DNA of 64,000 nt from contig CALVYT010000009.1 of NCBI GenBank assembly GCA_944372345.1, forward strand, positions 62,001-126,000, in the 5' to 3' direction. Source of the stretch: an uncultured Clostridia bacterium. Lineage in GTDB: Bacteria > Bacillota > Clostridia > Christensenellales > Pumilibacteraceae. Below the pieces are notes generated by a model that was given only the letters and a program-made list of their open reading frames with translations, did not search any database and had not been told where the DNA came from. The stretch's first letter is position 1; every line of letters starts with the position of its first letter. Both the position numbers and the translations under genes were made by a program. Positions 31,166 to 41,141 of this stretch are shown in pieces.

Positions 31166-33562
31166 TTACGCGATCACGTTGATGATCCTACCGGGTTTGT
31201 AGATGAATTTCTTTACGTCTGAAATGCCGAGCAGAGCGAGGGCGGCGGCGCGGGCTTCGTCCTCGGACGCGTCGGGCGCGATCGTGACCGTGCCTTTGAG
31301 CCTGCCGAGCAGCTGTACGGGCACTTCGACGAGCGAGCGCACGAGCTTGCCCTCGTCCGCGACGGGGTACGGCGCACGCAGCACGCTGCCTTTCTCCCCC
31401 GCGCGCTCCCACAGTTCCTCGCAGATATGCGGGGTCACGGGCGCCATGAGTTTTATCAGCGTCAGAGCCGCCGAGTGCAGGACTTCGTCGGCGTCGTCGT
31501 ATTTATACATAGCGTTGGTCAGCTCCATCAGCCGCGCCACGGCGGTGTTGAACGAGAACGCCGATATGTCCGCACCGCAGCATTTCGCCGCGTAATTGAC
31601 GGCGTATTCGAGCTCCGCGGCTTTCGCCTTGTCGGCAGGCGGCTTACCCCTGCCGCCGAACGCCTTGCCGCATATGCGCTCGACGCGGTCGAGATATTTC
31701 GCGATCGCGGGAATGCCGTCCGACTGGAAGGGACCGCCTTCGGTGTACGAGAACGCGAAGCACAGATACATTCTGAACACGTCGGAACCGTAGACGGAAA
31801 CATAGTCGTCGGGATTGATGATATTGCCGCGCGTCTTGCTCATACGCTTGCCGTCGGGTCCGAGTATCACGCCCTGGTGAACGAGCCGCAGGAACGGTTC
31901 GTCGAAATGAAGATATCCCATATCCCGCAGCGCCTTGGTGACGAAGCGCGAATACAGCAAGTGCATACACGCGTGCTCCGCTCCGCCGACGTACACGTCG
32001 ACGGGCAGCAGCTTATCCGTCCACTCCGTATCGAACGCGGCTTTGTCGTTCTTCGCGTTCGGATAGCGCAGATAATACCAGCTCGAACACACGAACGTGT
32101 CCAGCGTGTCCGGGTCGCGGCGGGCGTCGCCTCCGCACTTCGGGCATTTGCAGTTCATATATTCCTCGTTCGCGCCGAGCGGGCTCGTGCCCTTCGGGCG
32201 GAAATCCACGTCGTAAGGCAGGCGGACGGGCAGATCCTCTTCGGGGACGGGCACTACGCCGCAATGCGGGCAGTGTATCATCGGTATGGGCGCACCCCAA
32301 TACCGCTGGCGGGAAACCGACCAGTCGCGCAGGCGGTAGGTTATCTTCTCCCCGCCCTTGCCGAGCCCGGCGAGCCGCGCGAGGATGGCGTGCTTCGCGT
32401 CCTCCGTCGCCATACCGTCGGCGAACCCCGAATTGACGCACCTGCCGTACTGCACGAACGGCAGCTCGTCCGCCGAGCCGTCCGCGCTCTCCACGACGCG
32501 CTCTATCGGCAGTCCGAACTTCGTCGCAAACTCATAGTCGCGGGCGTCGTGAGCGGGCACCGCCATGACCGCGCCCGTGCCGTAAGTCGCGAGGACGTAA
32601 TCGGCGACCCATACCGGCACTTTGCGGCCGTTTATCGGGTTGACGGCGTACGCGCCCGTAAACACGCCCGTCTTTTCCTTGACCGCGCTCGTGCGGTCTA
32701 TCTCGCTGCGGCGCGTCGCCTGCGCCTTATACTCCTCCACCGCTTTACGGCAGTCGGGCGTAACGATTTTCGCAACGAGCGGATGCTCGGGAGCGAGCAC
32801 GACGTAGCTGCACCCGAACAGCGTGTCCGCGCGCGTCGTGAACACGTCGAACGAGCCGCCCTTTTCCAGGTCGAACGTCACCGTGCCGCCGTAGCTCTTG
32901 CCTATCCAGTTGCGCTGCATCGTCTTGGTCTTTTCCGGCCAGTCGAGCTTATCCAGTCCCGAGAGCAGTTCTTCGGCGTAGTTCGTTATTTTAAGGAACC
33001 ACTGCCGCATTTCCCGCCGCTCGACGACGGCTCCGCAGCGTTCGCAGCAGCCGTCCACGACCTGCTCGTTGGCTATGACCGTGTTGCACGACGGACACCA
33101 GTTGACGGGCGCGAGTTTTTCCTCGGCGAGTCCGTGCTTGTAGAGCTGCAAAAACAGCCATTGCGTCCACTTGTAATACGCGGGGTCGCACGTCTTGATC
33201 TCGTAGTCCCAGTCGAAGGACGCGCCCATATCTTTGAGCTGGCGCTCCATCGTCGCGATGTTCTTTTCCGTCGAGTCTTTCGGGTGGATGCCCGTTTTGA
33301 TCGCGTAGTTCTCGGCGGGCAGTCCGAACGCGTCGAAGCCCATCGGGTGGAACACTTCGAAGCCCTGCATACGGAGAAGACGGGCGTAAACGTCCGTCAG
33401 TCCGAAGTTATACCAATGCCCGAGATGAAGGTTCGCGCCGGACGGATACGAAAACATTTCGAGGACGTATTTCTTTTCGTCCGCGCGCTTCGTATCGAAG
33501 GAATCCAGCCGCTCCTCCTCCCATTTTTTCTTCCATTTCCTCTCGATCGCGAGATAATCCAT
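31166..33562 (-). CDS. leuS: Leucyl-tRNA synthetase
   Basis: 798 residues, normal for the bacterial type. Charges tRNA-Leu with leucine. The class I signature HLGH is in SGANLHLGHWYNFG (about residues 43-54), and the KMSKS loop appears as KRMSKTRGN. Zinc-site cysteines (CPSCNTVI ... CCERCGAV) and the editing domain (TRADTLFGCSYVVLAPEHP, with a threonine-rich discrimination loop) are present. The start at 33562 lies three bases from the HAD phosphatase stop, so the genes are probably co-transcribed. The C-terminal LKGTVTIAPDASEDEA...PGRIINVIA is the standard tRNA-binding tail. Confidence 0.98.
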   Translation of the reverse strand: MDYLAIERKWKKKWEEERLDSFDTKRADEKKYVLEMFSYPSGANLHLGHWYNFGLTDVYARLLRMQGFEVFHPMGFDAFGLPAENYAIKTGIHPKDSTEKNIATMERQLKDMGASFDWDYEIKTCDPAYYKWTQWLFLQLYKHGLAEEKLAPVNWCPSCNTVIANEQVVDGCCERCGAVVERREMRQWFLKITNYAEELLSGLDKLDWPEKTKTMQRNWIGKSYGGTVTFDLEKGGSFDVFTTRADTLFGCSYVVLAPEHPLVAKIVTPDCRKAVEEYKAQATRRSEIDRTSAVKEKTGVFTGAYAVNPINGRKVPVWVADYVLATYGTGAVMAVPAHDARDYEFATKFGLPIERVVESADGSADELPFVQYGRCVNSGFADGMATEDAKHAILARLAGLGKGGEKITYRLRDWSVSRQRYWGAPIPMIHCPHCGVVPVPEEDLPVRLPYDVDFRPKGTSPLGANEEYMNCKCPKCGGDARRDPDTLDTFVCSSWYYLRYPNAKNDKAAFDTEWTDKLLPVDVYVGGAEHACMHLLYSRFVTKALRDMGYLHFDEPFLRLVHQGVILGPDGKRMSKTRGNIINPDDYVSVYGSDVFRMYLCFAFSYTEGGPFQSDGIPAIAKYLDRVERICGKAFGGRGKPPADKAKAAELEYAVNYAAKCCGADISAFSFNTAVARLMELTNAMYKYDDADEVLHSAALTLIKLMAPVTPHICEELWERAGEKGSVLRAPYPVADEGKLVRSLVEVPVQLLGRLKGTVTIAPDASEDEARAAALALLGISDVKKFIYKPGRIINVIA

Positions 33563-33565
33563 TTG

Positions 33566-34120
33566 TCAGCGTATCCTCGTTATTTTTCCTTTTTTTACCA
33601 AATATCCCTCTTCGGCGCGGTCGAGCATACCGCTGTCCTTTGGCGTATCCGTATAATACGCTTCCAGCCTCGCGTCCTCGCCGTATGCCGTTACGAACCG
33701 TTCCCACTTGCCCTCGCGGTAGCAGTACGGATCGATCACCTTCCCCGTTTTCATATCTATCTCCGTCGCGATCAGGTTGGTCACCCCGATACGGCGGCAA
33801 GCCTCTTCGAGAAAGAACGCGGGCGTCGCGGAGATCACCACGTCGTCGTCGCGGTGTATGTCGCGGTACCACTGCCCGAGCCGTTTTTCGTGCTTGTCCC
33901 AGAACCTGACGATATGCTCGTGCTTCAATCTGTAAAACGGTTTCAGCACCCATTCGACGACATGTTTCATTTTGACGATATGAAACAGTTTGAGCGTCGC
34001 GACGAATATGATAACAGGCAGATACAGCCATATCCACGGACGGCGCAGCGCCATATATATGCAAAAATCACGGTAGCTGTAACCGTTGTATATCGTATGG
34101 TCGAAATCAAACGCCCGCAT
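33566..34120 (-). CDS. HAD-superfamily phosphatase, SerB-like subfamily IB
   Basis: 184 residues. Motif I is FDFDHTIYNG (nucleophile D5, acid D7), motif II ISATP, and motif IV TDTPKDSGML. Between motif I and II lies a helical cap region with hydrophobic residues (WIWLYLPVIIFVATL) that could dip into the membrane. Proteins of this kind dephosphorylate small metabolites or phospholipid intermediates; the substrate is unknown. Placed between trxA and leuS, all on the minus strand; it ends three bases before leuS. Confidence 0.82.
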   Translation of the reverse strand: MRAFDFDHTIYNGYSYRDFCIYMALRRPWIWLYLPVIIFVATLKLFHIVKMKHVVEWVLKPFYRLKHEHIVRFWDKHEKRLGQWYRDIHRDDDVVISATPAFFLEEACRRIGVTNLIATEIDMKTGKVIDPYCYREGKWERFVTAYGEDARLEAYYTDTPKDSGMLDRAEEGYLVKKGKITRIR

Positions 34121-34150
34121 CCCCGTGCCCTCTTTCGTAAAACGTCGCGT

Positions 34151-34450
34151 TTACAGCCCGAGCCCGCGCGCGAGATCCGCTTTCTGCGCGTATCCGACGT
34201 GCCGCGCGACCGGCTTGCCGTTTTCAAAGCGTATGACCGTCGGGATGCTCGAAATTCCGAACGCCGCGGCTATATCCGACTGCTCGTCCACGTTCACTTT
34301 GCAGAACTTGACGTCCGGCTTCTCCGCAGCAAGCTCTTCGAGCACGGGCGCAAGCATGCGGCAGGGCCCGCACCAGCCCGCCCAGAAATCCACGACGACG
34401 CTTCCGTTCGCCGTTTCCGTTTTGAAGTTGTTCAGATCAAGTTCTTTCAT
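34151..34450 (-). CDS. trxA: Thioredoxin
   Basis: 99 residues, slightly shorter than the usual 104-109. Active site WCGPC in VDFWAGWCGPCRMLAP, cis-proline in SIPTVIRF, and the closing FENGKPVARHVG block. Reduces protein disulfides with electrons from thioredoxin reductase (gene not in the window). It lies 74 bases after purF and 30 before the HAD gene. Confidence 0.96.
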   Translation of the reverse strand: MKELDLNNFKTETANGSVVVDFWAGWCGPCRMLAPVLEELAAEKPDVKFCKVNVDEQSDIAAAFGISSIPTVIRFENGKPVARHVGYAQKADLARGLGL

Positions 34451-34524
34451 ATTTTCACCTCAATGATTGTATTTGTTGCCGCTTTAAGCGTAAACGATCC
34501 GCCGGGTATGCCGGCATATCCGCA

Positions 34525-35907
34525 TTATTTCATTTTAAGCCGCGTTTTCCTGTCGAGACAGGACGTGCAGTATGTGAATCTGCCGTCCAGCTCCGTTTCA
34601 CGCAGGCTCTCTATCGGCAGAAAGCCTATCGACTCGCAGCCGAGGTATGCGCACATCTCCTCGTTGGTGCGCCCGCCCGCCGCGAGCAGATCCTTTTCGC
34701 CGGGCATCTGCACGCCGTAGGGGCAGTCGTGTATGATACGCGGAGAGCCTATGCGCAGATGCACTTCCTTCGCTCCCGCGTTTTTGAGCATGGTCACTAT
34801 CCGCCGCGCCGTATCGCCGCGCATAAGCGAGTCGTCGACGAGCGCGATCCGCTTGCCCGCGACGGTCTGCCGCAGCACGTTGTATTTGAGTTTGATCGCG
34901 TTCTCCCTGCCCGCCGCGTCGTGCGTAAACAGGTTGCGTGAGGAGAACTTGTTTTTCATAACGCTCGCTTTGAGAGGTATCCCCGTTTCGTTGGCATACC
35001 CCTGCGCATACACCGTGCCGCCGTCGGGCACGCCGCACACCACGTCGGCGTCCGCAGGGCACGCCCGTGCGAGCAGCCGTCCCGATCTTTCGCGAAACGC
35101 GTATACTTCGTTACCGTCGAGTATGGAATCCGGACGGGAGAAATATACGTATTCGTACATACAGAGGCTCGTGCGCGCGCCGCAGAAATCGCGGAACGAC
35201 CGCACGCCGTTCTTCATATCCACGCACACGAGCTCGCCCGGCTCTATGTCGCGCTCGAACTCCGCGCCCATTGCGTCGAGAGCGCAGCTTTCGCTCGCGA
35301 ACACGACCGCGCTGCCCTTTCTGCCCATGCACAGCGGGCGGAAACCGCGGGGATCGCGCACCGCCATCAGCTTTTTAGGCGACATCAGTATCATCGAATA
35401 CGCGCCTTCGAGGCTCTCCATAACTTCGAGCATGCTCGTTTCCGCGCTCGGGCACGTCGTGCGGGCGCGTGCGATCAGGTGCATGATGACTTCGGTGTCG
35501 CGCTTGGACTGGAATATGGCTCCGTCGTCCTCGAGCGCCGTGCGGAGCGTTTCCGCATTGGTGATGAAGCCGTTCTTGGCAAGGCTGATAGTGCCCTTGC
35601 AATAGCGCGTCGTTATCGGCTGGATATTCTCCTGCAAGTCCGCGCCGCCCGTGAAGCGGACGTGACCCAAACCTATCTTGCCTTTGAGCCGCTCTATCGC
35701 GCGCACGTCGAACACGTCGTTTACATGACCGTTGTCCTTGATACGGGTGAGCTTGTAATCGTCGTTGGTGACGATCCCGCAGCTCATATGCCCCCTGTGC
35801 TGCAATGCGAACAGCCCGTAGCACAGATCCTTGCCGACGTCGCCGCCGCCGAGATCGAACATTCCGATCACGCCGCACTCCTCTCTCATCTTGTCGCAGA
35901 AATCCAT
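34525..35907 (-). CDS. purF: Amidophosphoribosyltransferase (first step of purine synthesis)
   Basis: 460 residues from the ATG at 35907 (AGAGGA upstream). Transfers ammonia from glutamine to PRPP. The catalytic N-terminal cysteine follows a short propeptide (MDFCDKMREE-CGVIGMFD). The glutaminase domain has GHVRF(T)GGAD and NGFITNAETLR. The phosphoribosyltransferase domain has the PRPP loop IALVDDSLMRGDT. Late cysteines (YCTSC) fit the Fe-S cluster form. Other pur genes are not adjacent. Promoter TTGACA, 18 bases, TATAAT at 35938-35967 on the minus strand. Confidence 0.97.
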   Translation of the reverse strand: MDFCDKMREECGVIGMFDLGGGDVGKDLCYGLFALQHRGHMSCGIVTNDDYKLTRIKDNGHVNDVFDVRAIERLKGKIGLGHVRFTGGADLQENIQPITTRYCKGTISLAKNGFITNAETLRTALEDDGAIFQSKRDTEVIMHLIARARTTCPSAETSMLEVMESLEGAYSMILMSPKKLMAVRDPRGFRPLCMGRKGSAVVFASESCALDAMGAEFERDIEPGELVCVDMKNGVRSFRDFCGARTSLCMYEYVYFSRPDSILDGNEVYAFRERSGRLLARACPADADVVCGVPDGGTVYAQGYANETGIPLKASVMKNKFSSRNLFTHDAAGRENAIKLKYNVLRQTVAGKRIALVDDSLMRGDTARRIVTMLKNAGAKEVHLRIGSPRIIHDCPYGVQMPGEKDLLAAGGRTNEEMCAYLGCESIGFLPIESLRETELDGRFTYCTSCLDRKTRLKMK

Positions 35908-35974
35908 CGAAGTCCTCTCTTCCGTTCGTGTATTCCGATTATACAACAATATCCGCCCGCTTGTCAAGTAGTCG

Positions 35975-36690
35975 ATTTCGGTTGCGCGCTCCGCGCGCTT
36001 CCCTTATGGCGCACCTGCGCGATCTTTTTGCGAATCTACCGCGTTTCCGAGCCGCCATGGGGTCACCCTATGGCGGCCGTTTCCGCTGCCGCTCACTTCG
36101 GTAAACGCGGTATTCACTGCAAAAATCTCTGCGCATTCGCTGCGAATTCTGTTAAACGGCAAACGGGTTGCCCGCATAAAGCAGACGCGCACGGCGAGCC
36201 GCGCGCGAATAATTCTTATATCTTCTTCCCCTTTCCCCGAAACAGCGGAAACCGCTTTTTACCTGTAATGCCTTTTAACTTTTCGCGCGGCAGCAAAAGC
36301 GCAGCTTTTGCGGGGGCGCAGCCCCGAGCGCACCCGTCCTTTGGCGTTCGCGCTCGGTTACAGCCGCGGCAAAGCCGCGGCGAAAACCGACAATCGGCGC
36401 GAGGCGGCAGCCGAAGGCAGAGAACGGGGTTCAGACGGACAACAGGCGAGGGTCGTACTTTTTTTATCTTCTTCCTTTTCCCTCGCTACTGCGGAAGCCG
36501 CAGAGTGCCGCTCAGGCGGGCAACAGGCGAAGGAGCATACTACTGTCGCCGATGTGCGATAGCACGAGGCGGAGTATGTGACTGAGCTCGTAGCCCGCAT
36601 CAGCGGTGCTATGCGGCTTCCCCTTGCGTTGGGAAGCCGCCCGACCGAGCGCGCAGCCGCTCGAGCGGTGCTATGCGGCTTCCCAACAAA
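35975..36690. repeat. GC-rich composite repeat family B copy; no gene seen
   Basis: 715 bases between purF and dut. Starts with GGTTGCGCGCTCCGC (also at 60497) and includes the blocks GCAGAGAACGGGGTTCAGAC, a GGAGCATACTACTGTCGCC hairpin block and GGGAAGCCGCCCGACCGAG found in the copies at 23700, 44620 and 47120. Frames open on either strand are repetitive and lack ribosome binding sites. Confidence 0.75.
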
Positions 36691-36697
36691 AGAGAAA

Positions 36698-37165
36698 TCA
36701 GCCGGTAGAGCCGAAACCGCCCGTGCGCGAAGCAACAGCGGCGTCGTCATCCGTCAGATAGTATCTGAGGAATATTCCCTGCGCGAAGCCCTTGCCCGCT
36801 TCGACGAAGAGATCCTTATCGCCGTTGTTCGTCATCTTGATCATTATGTGCCCCTCGTTGTCCGCGCCGTAGTAGTCCGCGTCGATTATGCCGACGGTGT
36901 TGTCAAGCGCAAGGCGGTACTTAAAGCCCAGTCCCGAGCGCGGGAATATCGCGAGGACGCGGTCGCCGTCCATACGGCAACGGACGCCCGTCGGGATCTT
37001 CACCGTCCCGCCCGCGGGGATCGAAAGATCGGAGGGCGCGAAGAAATCATAGCCCGCGCTGCCCGCCGTCGCGCGCACGGGCAGTTTTACGCCGTCGTAT
37101 GCGCTCTCGTCGCCGCCGTCCGCGACAAACCTGCCGCGGCTCACCTTTTCAAAATAATTGCTCAT
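36698..37165 (-). CDS. dut: dUTP diphosphatase
   Basis: 155 residues. Hydrolyses dUTP to dUMP, keeping uracil out of DNA. All five trimeric dUTPase motifs are visible: TAGSAGYDFFA, FPRSGLGFKYRL, NTVGIIDADYYG, GKGFAQGIFLRY and the C-terminal TGGFGSTG. Last gene of the sbcD-sbcC-dut run, 19 bases after sbcC. Confidence 0.97.
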   Translation of the reverse strand: MSNYFEKVSRGRFVADGGDESAYDGVKLPVRATAGSAGYDFFAPSDLSIPAGGTVKIPTGVRCRMDGDRVLAIFPRSGLGFKYRLALDNTVGIIDADYYGADNEGHIMIKMTNNGDKDLFVEAGKGFAQGIFLRYYLTDDDAAVASRTGGFGSTG

Positions 37166-37184
37166 ATCCGCTCCTTTCGCGCGC

Positions 37185-39962
37185 TTATGCTTCCACGCGC
37201 ACTTTGCTTCCTTTCGTGCCTTTTTCCACGATTATCCTGCGGTCTATCCGCTCTTTGAGTTCGTCGACATGCGAGATCAGCCCCACCAGCCGATCGCCGC
37301 CGCCGTAAGCGAGCTTCGCGATGATGTCGAGAGCCTTATCCAGCGATTCGGAATCCAGCGTGCCGAATCCCTCGTCGATAAACATAGTATCCAGCCTGAC
37401 GCCGCCCGCAAAGCTCTGCACCACGTCGCTCAGCCCGAGCGCGAGCGCAAGCGACGCTTTGAACGACTCGCCGCCCGAAAGCGACCTGACGGAGCGCACC
37501 TTGCCCGTCCACGCGTCCGAAACGTCCAGATCCAGCCCCGTTTTGGAGCGGTGGTCGCCCTCTTCGCTGCGCAGCAGCGCAAACCGCCCGTCCGTCATCT
37601 CTCGCAGCCGCTTGTTCGCCTCTTTGAGGATCATATCGAAATACACCTGCTGAACGTATATCTCGAACGTGATCTTGCGCTTGCCCGTCACTTCGCCGTT
37701 GGCGACGTCGGACAGCACTTGCAGTTCGCCCGCCCGCTTTTCCAGCGCCGCCAACCGCTTGCCGCAGCCGAGGTAATCTTCGAGAGCGCGTTCGTTCGCC
37801 GACTTCTCCTTTTCCAGTTCCGCAGCTTCCTCTTCCAGCCGCTTCCGGCGTTCGCCGAGAACGCGGCTCTCCTCTTGTATTTCGCCGAGGGTTTCCGCCT
37901 GCGGCGCAAAACCGAGAGCTGCGGCGAGCCCTTTCATCGCGCCGTCCGCGGCGTTCTTCTCGCCCTCCGCCGTCTTTATCCCGCCTTCCGCTCCGCGGCG
38001 TTCGTTTTCCGCCAGCGCAAGCTCGTCGTCCGCATTTTTTACGAACGTATTCAGTTCCGCGGCTCTCGCGCGCGCCGCAACCGCGTCGCCGAAAGCAAGC
38101 CTGCCGCGCAGTTCTTTCGTCTGCGCTTCCAGCGCGGCTGCGTCGCGCTCGGCTTTCGCCTTCTCCTCATCCGCCTGCCGCGCTTCCTCGCGCAGCCGCG
38201 CAGCGGTCTTCTCCGCTTCCGCGGACTCTTCGAGGGCGTTATTCCTGTTTTTTCTGTCCTCGTCCGCCGCTTTGCGCTTTGCGGCGAGGTCGGCGCAGAC
38301 CGCTTTTTTGCGCGCGGTCGCGTCCGCGAGCGCCTTTTCCGCTCCCGCTCTGTCCGTTTCTATCCCCGCTTCGGCGAGATCGGCGATCAGCCGTTTTGTC
38401 TTTTCGTCCGCCGCCGTCCGCGTCGACTGCGCGGTCTTTCCCGCTTCGTCCGACCGTCCGCGCGCGGAATCGGCAGCCGCTTTCAGTTCGTTCACTCTTT
38501 CCTCGGAAGGCGCGCCCTCTTCCGCTTCCGCGGGCGACGGGTGCGACAAAGACCCGCACACCGGGCAGGGTTTACCCTCTTGCAGACCGCGGGCGATCAG
38601 TCCCGCCTGCGAGCGGATGAACGCGTTATACGCCGAGGAATACACGGCGTTTGCGGCGTTATACGCTTTCAGTGCGTCCGCGGCTTCTTCCGCCGCCTTC
38701 GCCGCTTCGCGCTCCGCGCATGTCACTTTTTCCAGATCGCCCGAAAGCCCCGTCAGCGTTTTCAGTTTTCCCTGTTCGTCCTGCTCCGCGACGACGCACG
38801 ACGAATATCTCGCTTCCGCGTCGGCAAGTCCGACGGCTTTTTCGTCAGCGAGTTTTTTGCGCTCTTCCTCTTTCAGGAGTTCGGCGCGCAGGCGTTCCGC
38901 GTTTTTCTTCGCGTTGCTGCGGCGGCGTTCCGCTTCCGTGAGCGCGCGCGTCCGCTCGCCGAGAACGTCGTAGTCGGGCAGCGATTTTTCTATCGAATCC
39001 GCTTCCGACGCGGCTTTATCGCGTTCCGCTTTTTTCGCTTGCGCCGCTTTGAGCTTCTCCTCCGCCGCCGCGAGCGCGACGTTCCCCGTTTTTATCCTCT
39101 CCTCCGCCGCCGCGGCGCGCTTCGCGTGGTCGAGGTACTGCGCCGTCTTTTCTCCGCGGACGGTGTTCGCTTTTTCCGCCGCCGCGATCTCCTCGCGCTG
39201 CTTTTTAACCTCTTTCAGCCGCCCGTCCGCGTCGCTTATAACGGAGCGCAGGAACGCCGACGTGCTCTCCGCGTCGTACAGTTTGCGCCTGCTTTCCCAC
39301 TCGTCGGCGCGCTCCGTCGGCACTACGGCGCGGTCGAGCGCGCCGTTCGCTTCGCGGCGTTCGTTTTCCGCGTCCGCCATGGCGGCGTTTTTGGCGTCTT
39401 TCAGCCTGCGCTGTATGTCGCCGTACCTGCCCGTGCCGAATATCCTGCCGAGGATCTTCATCCTGTCGCCGCTCGGCGCGAGCAGCAGCCGCAGAAATTC
39501 GCCCTGCGCGATCATCGCTATCTGGCGGAACTGCTCGTAGTTTATGCCGAGAATCTCCTCTATCTTCGCGTCCGCATCCGCCGTTTTCGTGATCACCCGG
39601 TCGGGAGTTTCGAGACAGACGGAAGGCGGATCGTCGGTAAAACCGTCGCCGCGTTTTTTGGGACGGCGCTGCGCGGGCTTTCGCACTATCGAATAGCTCG
39701 CGCCGTTATGTATGAATTCCAGTTCGGCGAAAGTTTCCGTTTCGGGAGCGGCGAAATCGCTGCGCAGGCAGTCCACGCCGCGCTCAGAGCCGCTGACCCT
39801 GCCGAACAGCGCATAGGAAATGCCGTCGAAAATAGTGGTCTTGCCCGCGCCCGTCACGCCGCCGACGACGAACAGTCCGCTGCCGCCGAACGGCGAAAAG
39901 TCCACCGTTTCCCTGCCTGCGTACGGTCCGAACGCGGAAAGCACAAGTTTCAACGGCTTCAT
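37185..39962 (-). CDS. sbcC: SbcC, ATPase subunit of the SbcCD nuclease
   Basis: 925 residues from the ATG at 39962, which overlaps the sbcD stop by four bases (ATGA). SMC-like repair ATPase. Walker A is in GVTGAGKTTIFDGISY near residue 35, a zinc hook CPVCGSLSHP lies mid-protein between two long coiled coils rich in A, E, K and R, and the C-terminal lobe holds SLSGGESFKASLALALG with Walker B MFIDEGFGTLD. With SbcD it opens hairpins and processes DNA double-strand ends. That activity matters in a genome carrying many hairpin repeats. Confidence 0.96.
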   Translation of the reverse strand: MKPLKLVLSAFGPYAGRETVDFSPFGGSGLFVVGGVTGAGKTTIFDGISYALFGRVSGSERGVDCLRSDFAAPETETFAELEFIHNGASYSIVRKPAQRRPKKRGDGFTDDPPSVCLETPDRVITKTADADAKIEEILGINYEQFRQIAMIAQGEFLRLLLAPSGDRMKILGRIFGTGRYGDIQRRLKDAKNAAMADAENERREANGALDRAVVPTERADEWESRRKLYDAESTSAFLRSVISDADGRLKEVKKQREEIAAAEKANTVRGEKTAQYLDHAKRAAAAEERIKTGNVALAAAEEKLKAAQAKKAERDKAASEADSIEKSLPDYDVLGERTRALTEAERRRSNAKKNAERLRAELLKEEERKKLADEKAVGLADAEARYSSCVVAEQDEQGKLKTLTGLSGDLEKVTCAEREAAKAAEEAADALKAYNAANAVYSSAYNAFIRSQAGLIARGLQEGKPCPVCGSLSHPSPAEAEEGAPSEERVNELKAAADSARGRSDEAGKTAQSTRTAADEKTKRLIADLAEAGIETDRAGAEKALADATARKKAVCADLAAKRKAADEDRKNRNNALEESAEAEKTAARLREEARQADEEKAKAERDAAALEAQTKELRGRLAFGDAVAARARAAELNTFVKNADDELALAENERRGAEGGIKTAEGEKNAADGAMKGLAAALGFAPQAETLGEIQEESRVLGERRKRLEEEAAELEKEKSANERALEDYLGCGKRLAALEKRAGELQVLSDVANGEVTGKRKITFEIYVQQVYFDMILKEANKRLREMTDGRFALLRSEEGDHRSKTGLDLDVSDAWTGKVRSVRSLSGGESFKASLALALGLSDVVQSFAGGVRLDTMFIDEGFGTLDSESLDKALDIIAKLAYGGGDRLVGLISHVDELKERIDRRIIVEKGTKGSKVRVEA

Positions 39963-41077
39963 TCCCCCACCTCCGTAACTTCGCGCAGCAGAGCCGTCTG
40001 CTCCGCGGAGAGCGGCGCGCCGCACTGCATTTCGTAAAAGTCGGAGAACAACTCCTCCGCGCTCTTTTCGTTCACGGACGCGGGCGACGTACCGCCCGAA
40101 TAATTGCGGCGGGCGTTATCGAAATCGAGCAGCAGCGTGTTCGGAAACACCTCGCGCACCTTGTCTATCGCATTTATTATCTCCTCTTCGTCCGTCAGCG
40201 TGACGTGCATATAGCTGTCCGCGGGTATGCCGCGCTCCGCCGCCGCCTTCTTCATATCGGCAAGCGTACACCTGATCTCGTGCAGCCGCCTGCCGAGTTT
40301 CATAGGAATAAGCCGCACTTCGGGATCGCCCGTTTCATTCAGTTCCACGAGCGCGATACTCTTCGTCTGCGGGCACTCGGAAAACGAGTAGTAAAGCGGA
40401 GAACCGGCATATCTGACCGTACATCTTCCGACGGACTGCGGACCGTGGATATGCCCGAGAGCGACGTAATCGAACGCGTCGAACGCCGAAACGTCCACGT
40501 TGTCCACGCCGCCGACGGATACCGTTTCCGAGTCCGAGCGCAACGGAGAAACGCCCGCCGCCGTTACGAACTGGTGGGCGACGAGCACGTTGCGCCTGCC
40601 GGGAGAGAACTCCGCGCCGGACAGAGCGGCGCGCACGCATTCGTCAAAGTCCGCGCAGGTTTTCCCCGTCGCTTTGGCGACGACTGCGGGGCGGACGAAG
40701 GGCAGCAGCCAGAAATCCGCGCACCCTATCCGCGCGCGGGCGAGCGTGCCGTCGTACTCCCCCGAAACGTAAACGCCGTGTTTGCCGAGTATGCGCCCGC
40801 CGTAACCGACGCGCTCCGCCGAATCGTGGTTGCCGGGCACGGCGACGACGGCTATGCCCGCGCTTTCCAGCTCCGTTATGAAATCGTCGAACAGTTCGAC
40901 CGCTTCGACGGGCGGCACGCTCCTGTCGTAGACGTCGCCCGCAATCACCAGCGCGTCCGCTTTTTCGCGCTTCGCCGTATCCGTTATGAACGCGAGCGCC
41001 TCGCGCTGCTCGTCGAGCATAGACTGTTCGTGCACGCGTTTGCCGAGATGAAGATCTCCCGTATGAATGAATCTCAT
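39959..41077 (-). CDS. sbcD: SbcD, nuclease subunit of SbcCD
   Basis: 372 residues. Metallophosphoesterase motifs: HTGDLHLGK at the N-terminus, IAGDVYDRS, VPGNHDS near residue 80, and VALGHIHG later. Forms the SbcCD complex with the overlapping downstream gene. It begins 64 bases after tpiA, with a terminator between, so it may have its own promoter or rely on read-through. Confidence 0.96.
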   Translation of the reverse strand: MRFIHTGDLHLGKRVHEQSMLDEQREALAFITDTAKREKADALVIAGDVYDRSVPPVEAVELFDDFITELESAGIAVVAVPGNHDSAERVGYGGRILGKHGVYVSGEYDGTLARARIGCADFWLLPFVRPAVVAKATGKTCADFDECVRAALSGAEFSPGRRNVLVAHQFVTAAGVSPLRSDSETVSVGGVDNVDVSAFDAFDYVALGHIHGPQSVGRCTVRYAGSPLYYSFSECPQTKSIALVELNETGDPEVRLIPMKLGRRLHEIRCTLADMKKAAAERGIPADSYMHVTLTDEEEIINAIDKVREVFPNTLLLDFDNARRNYSGGTSPASVNEKSAEELFSDFYEMQCGAPLSAEQTALLREVTEVGE

Positions 41078-41093
41078 TGCGCTCCCCCGCGAA

Positions 41094-41127
41094 AAACAAA
41101 GGCGTCCCCGGCAATGCCGAAGACGCC
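41094..41127 (-). terminator. Terminator of tpiA
   Basis: Stem GGCGTC / GACGCC extended by an inner CGGCA/TGCCG stem, then TTTGTTTTTCG on the minus strand. Confidence 0.8.
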
Positions 41128-41141
41128 GACTTTATACTCCG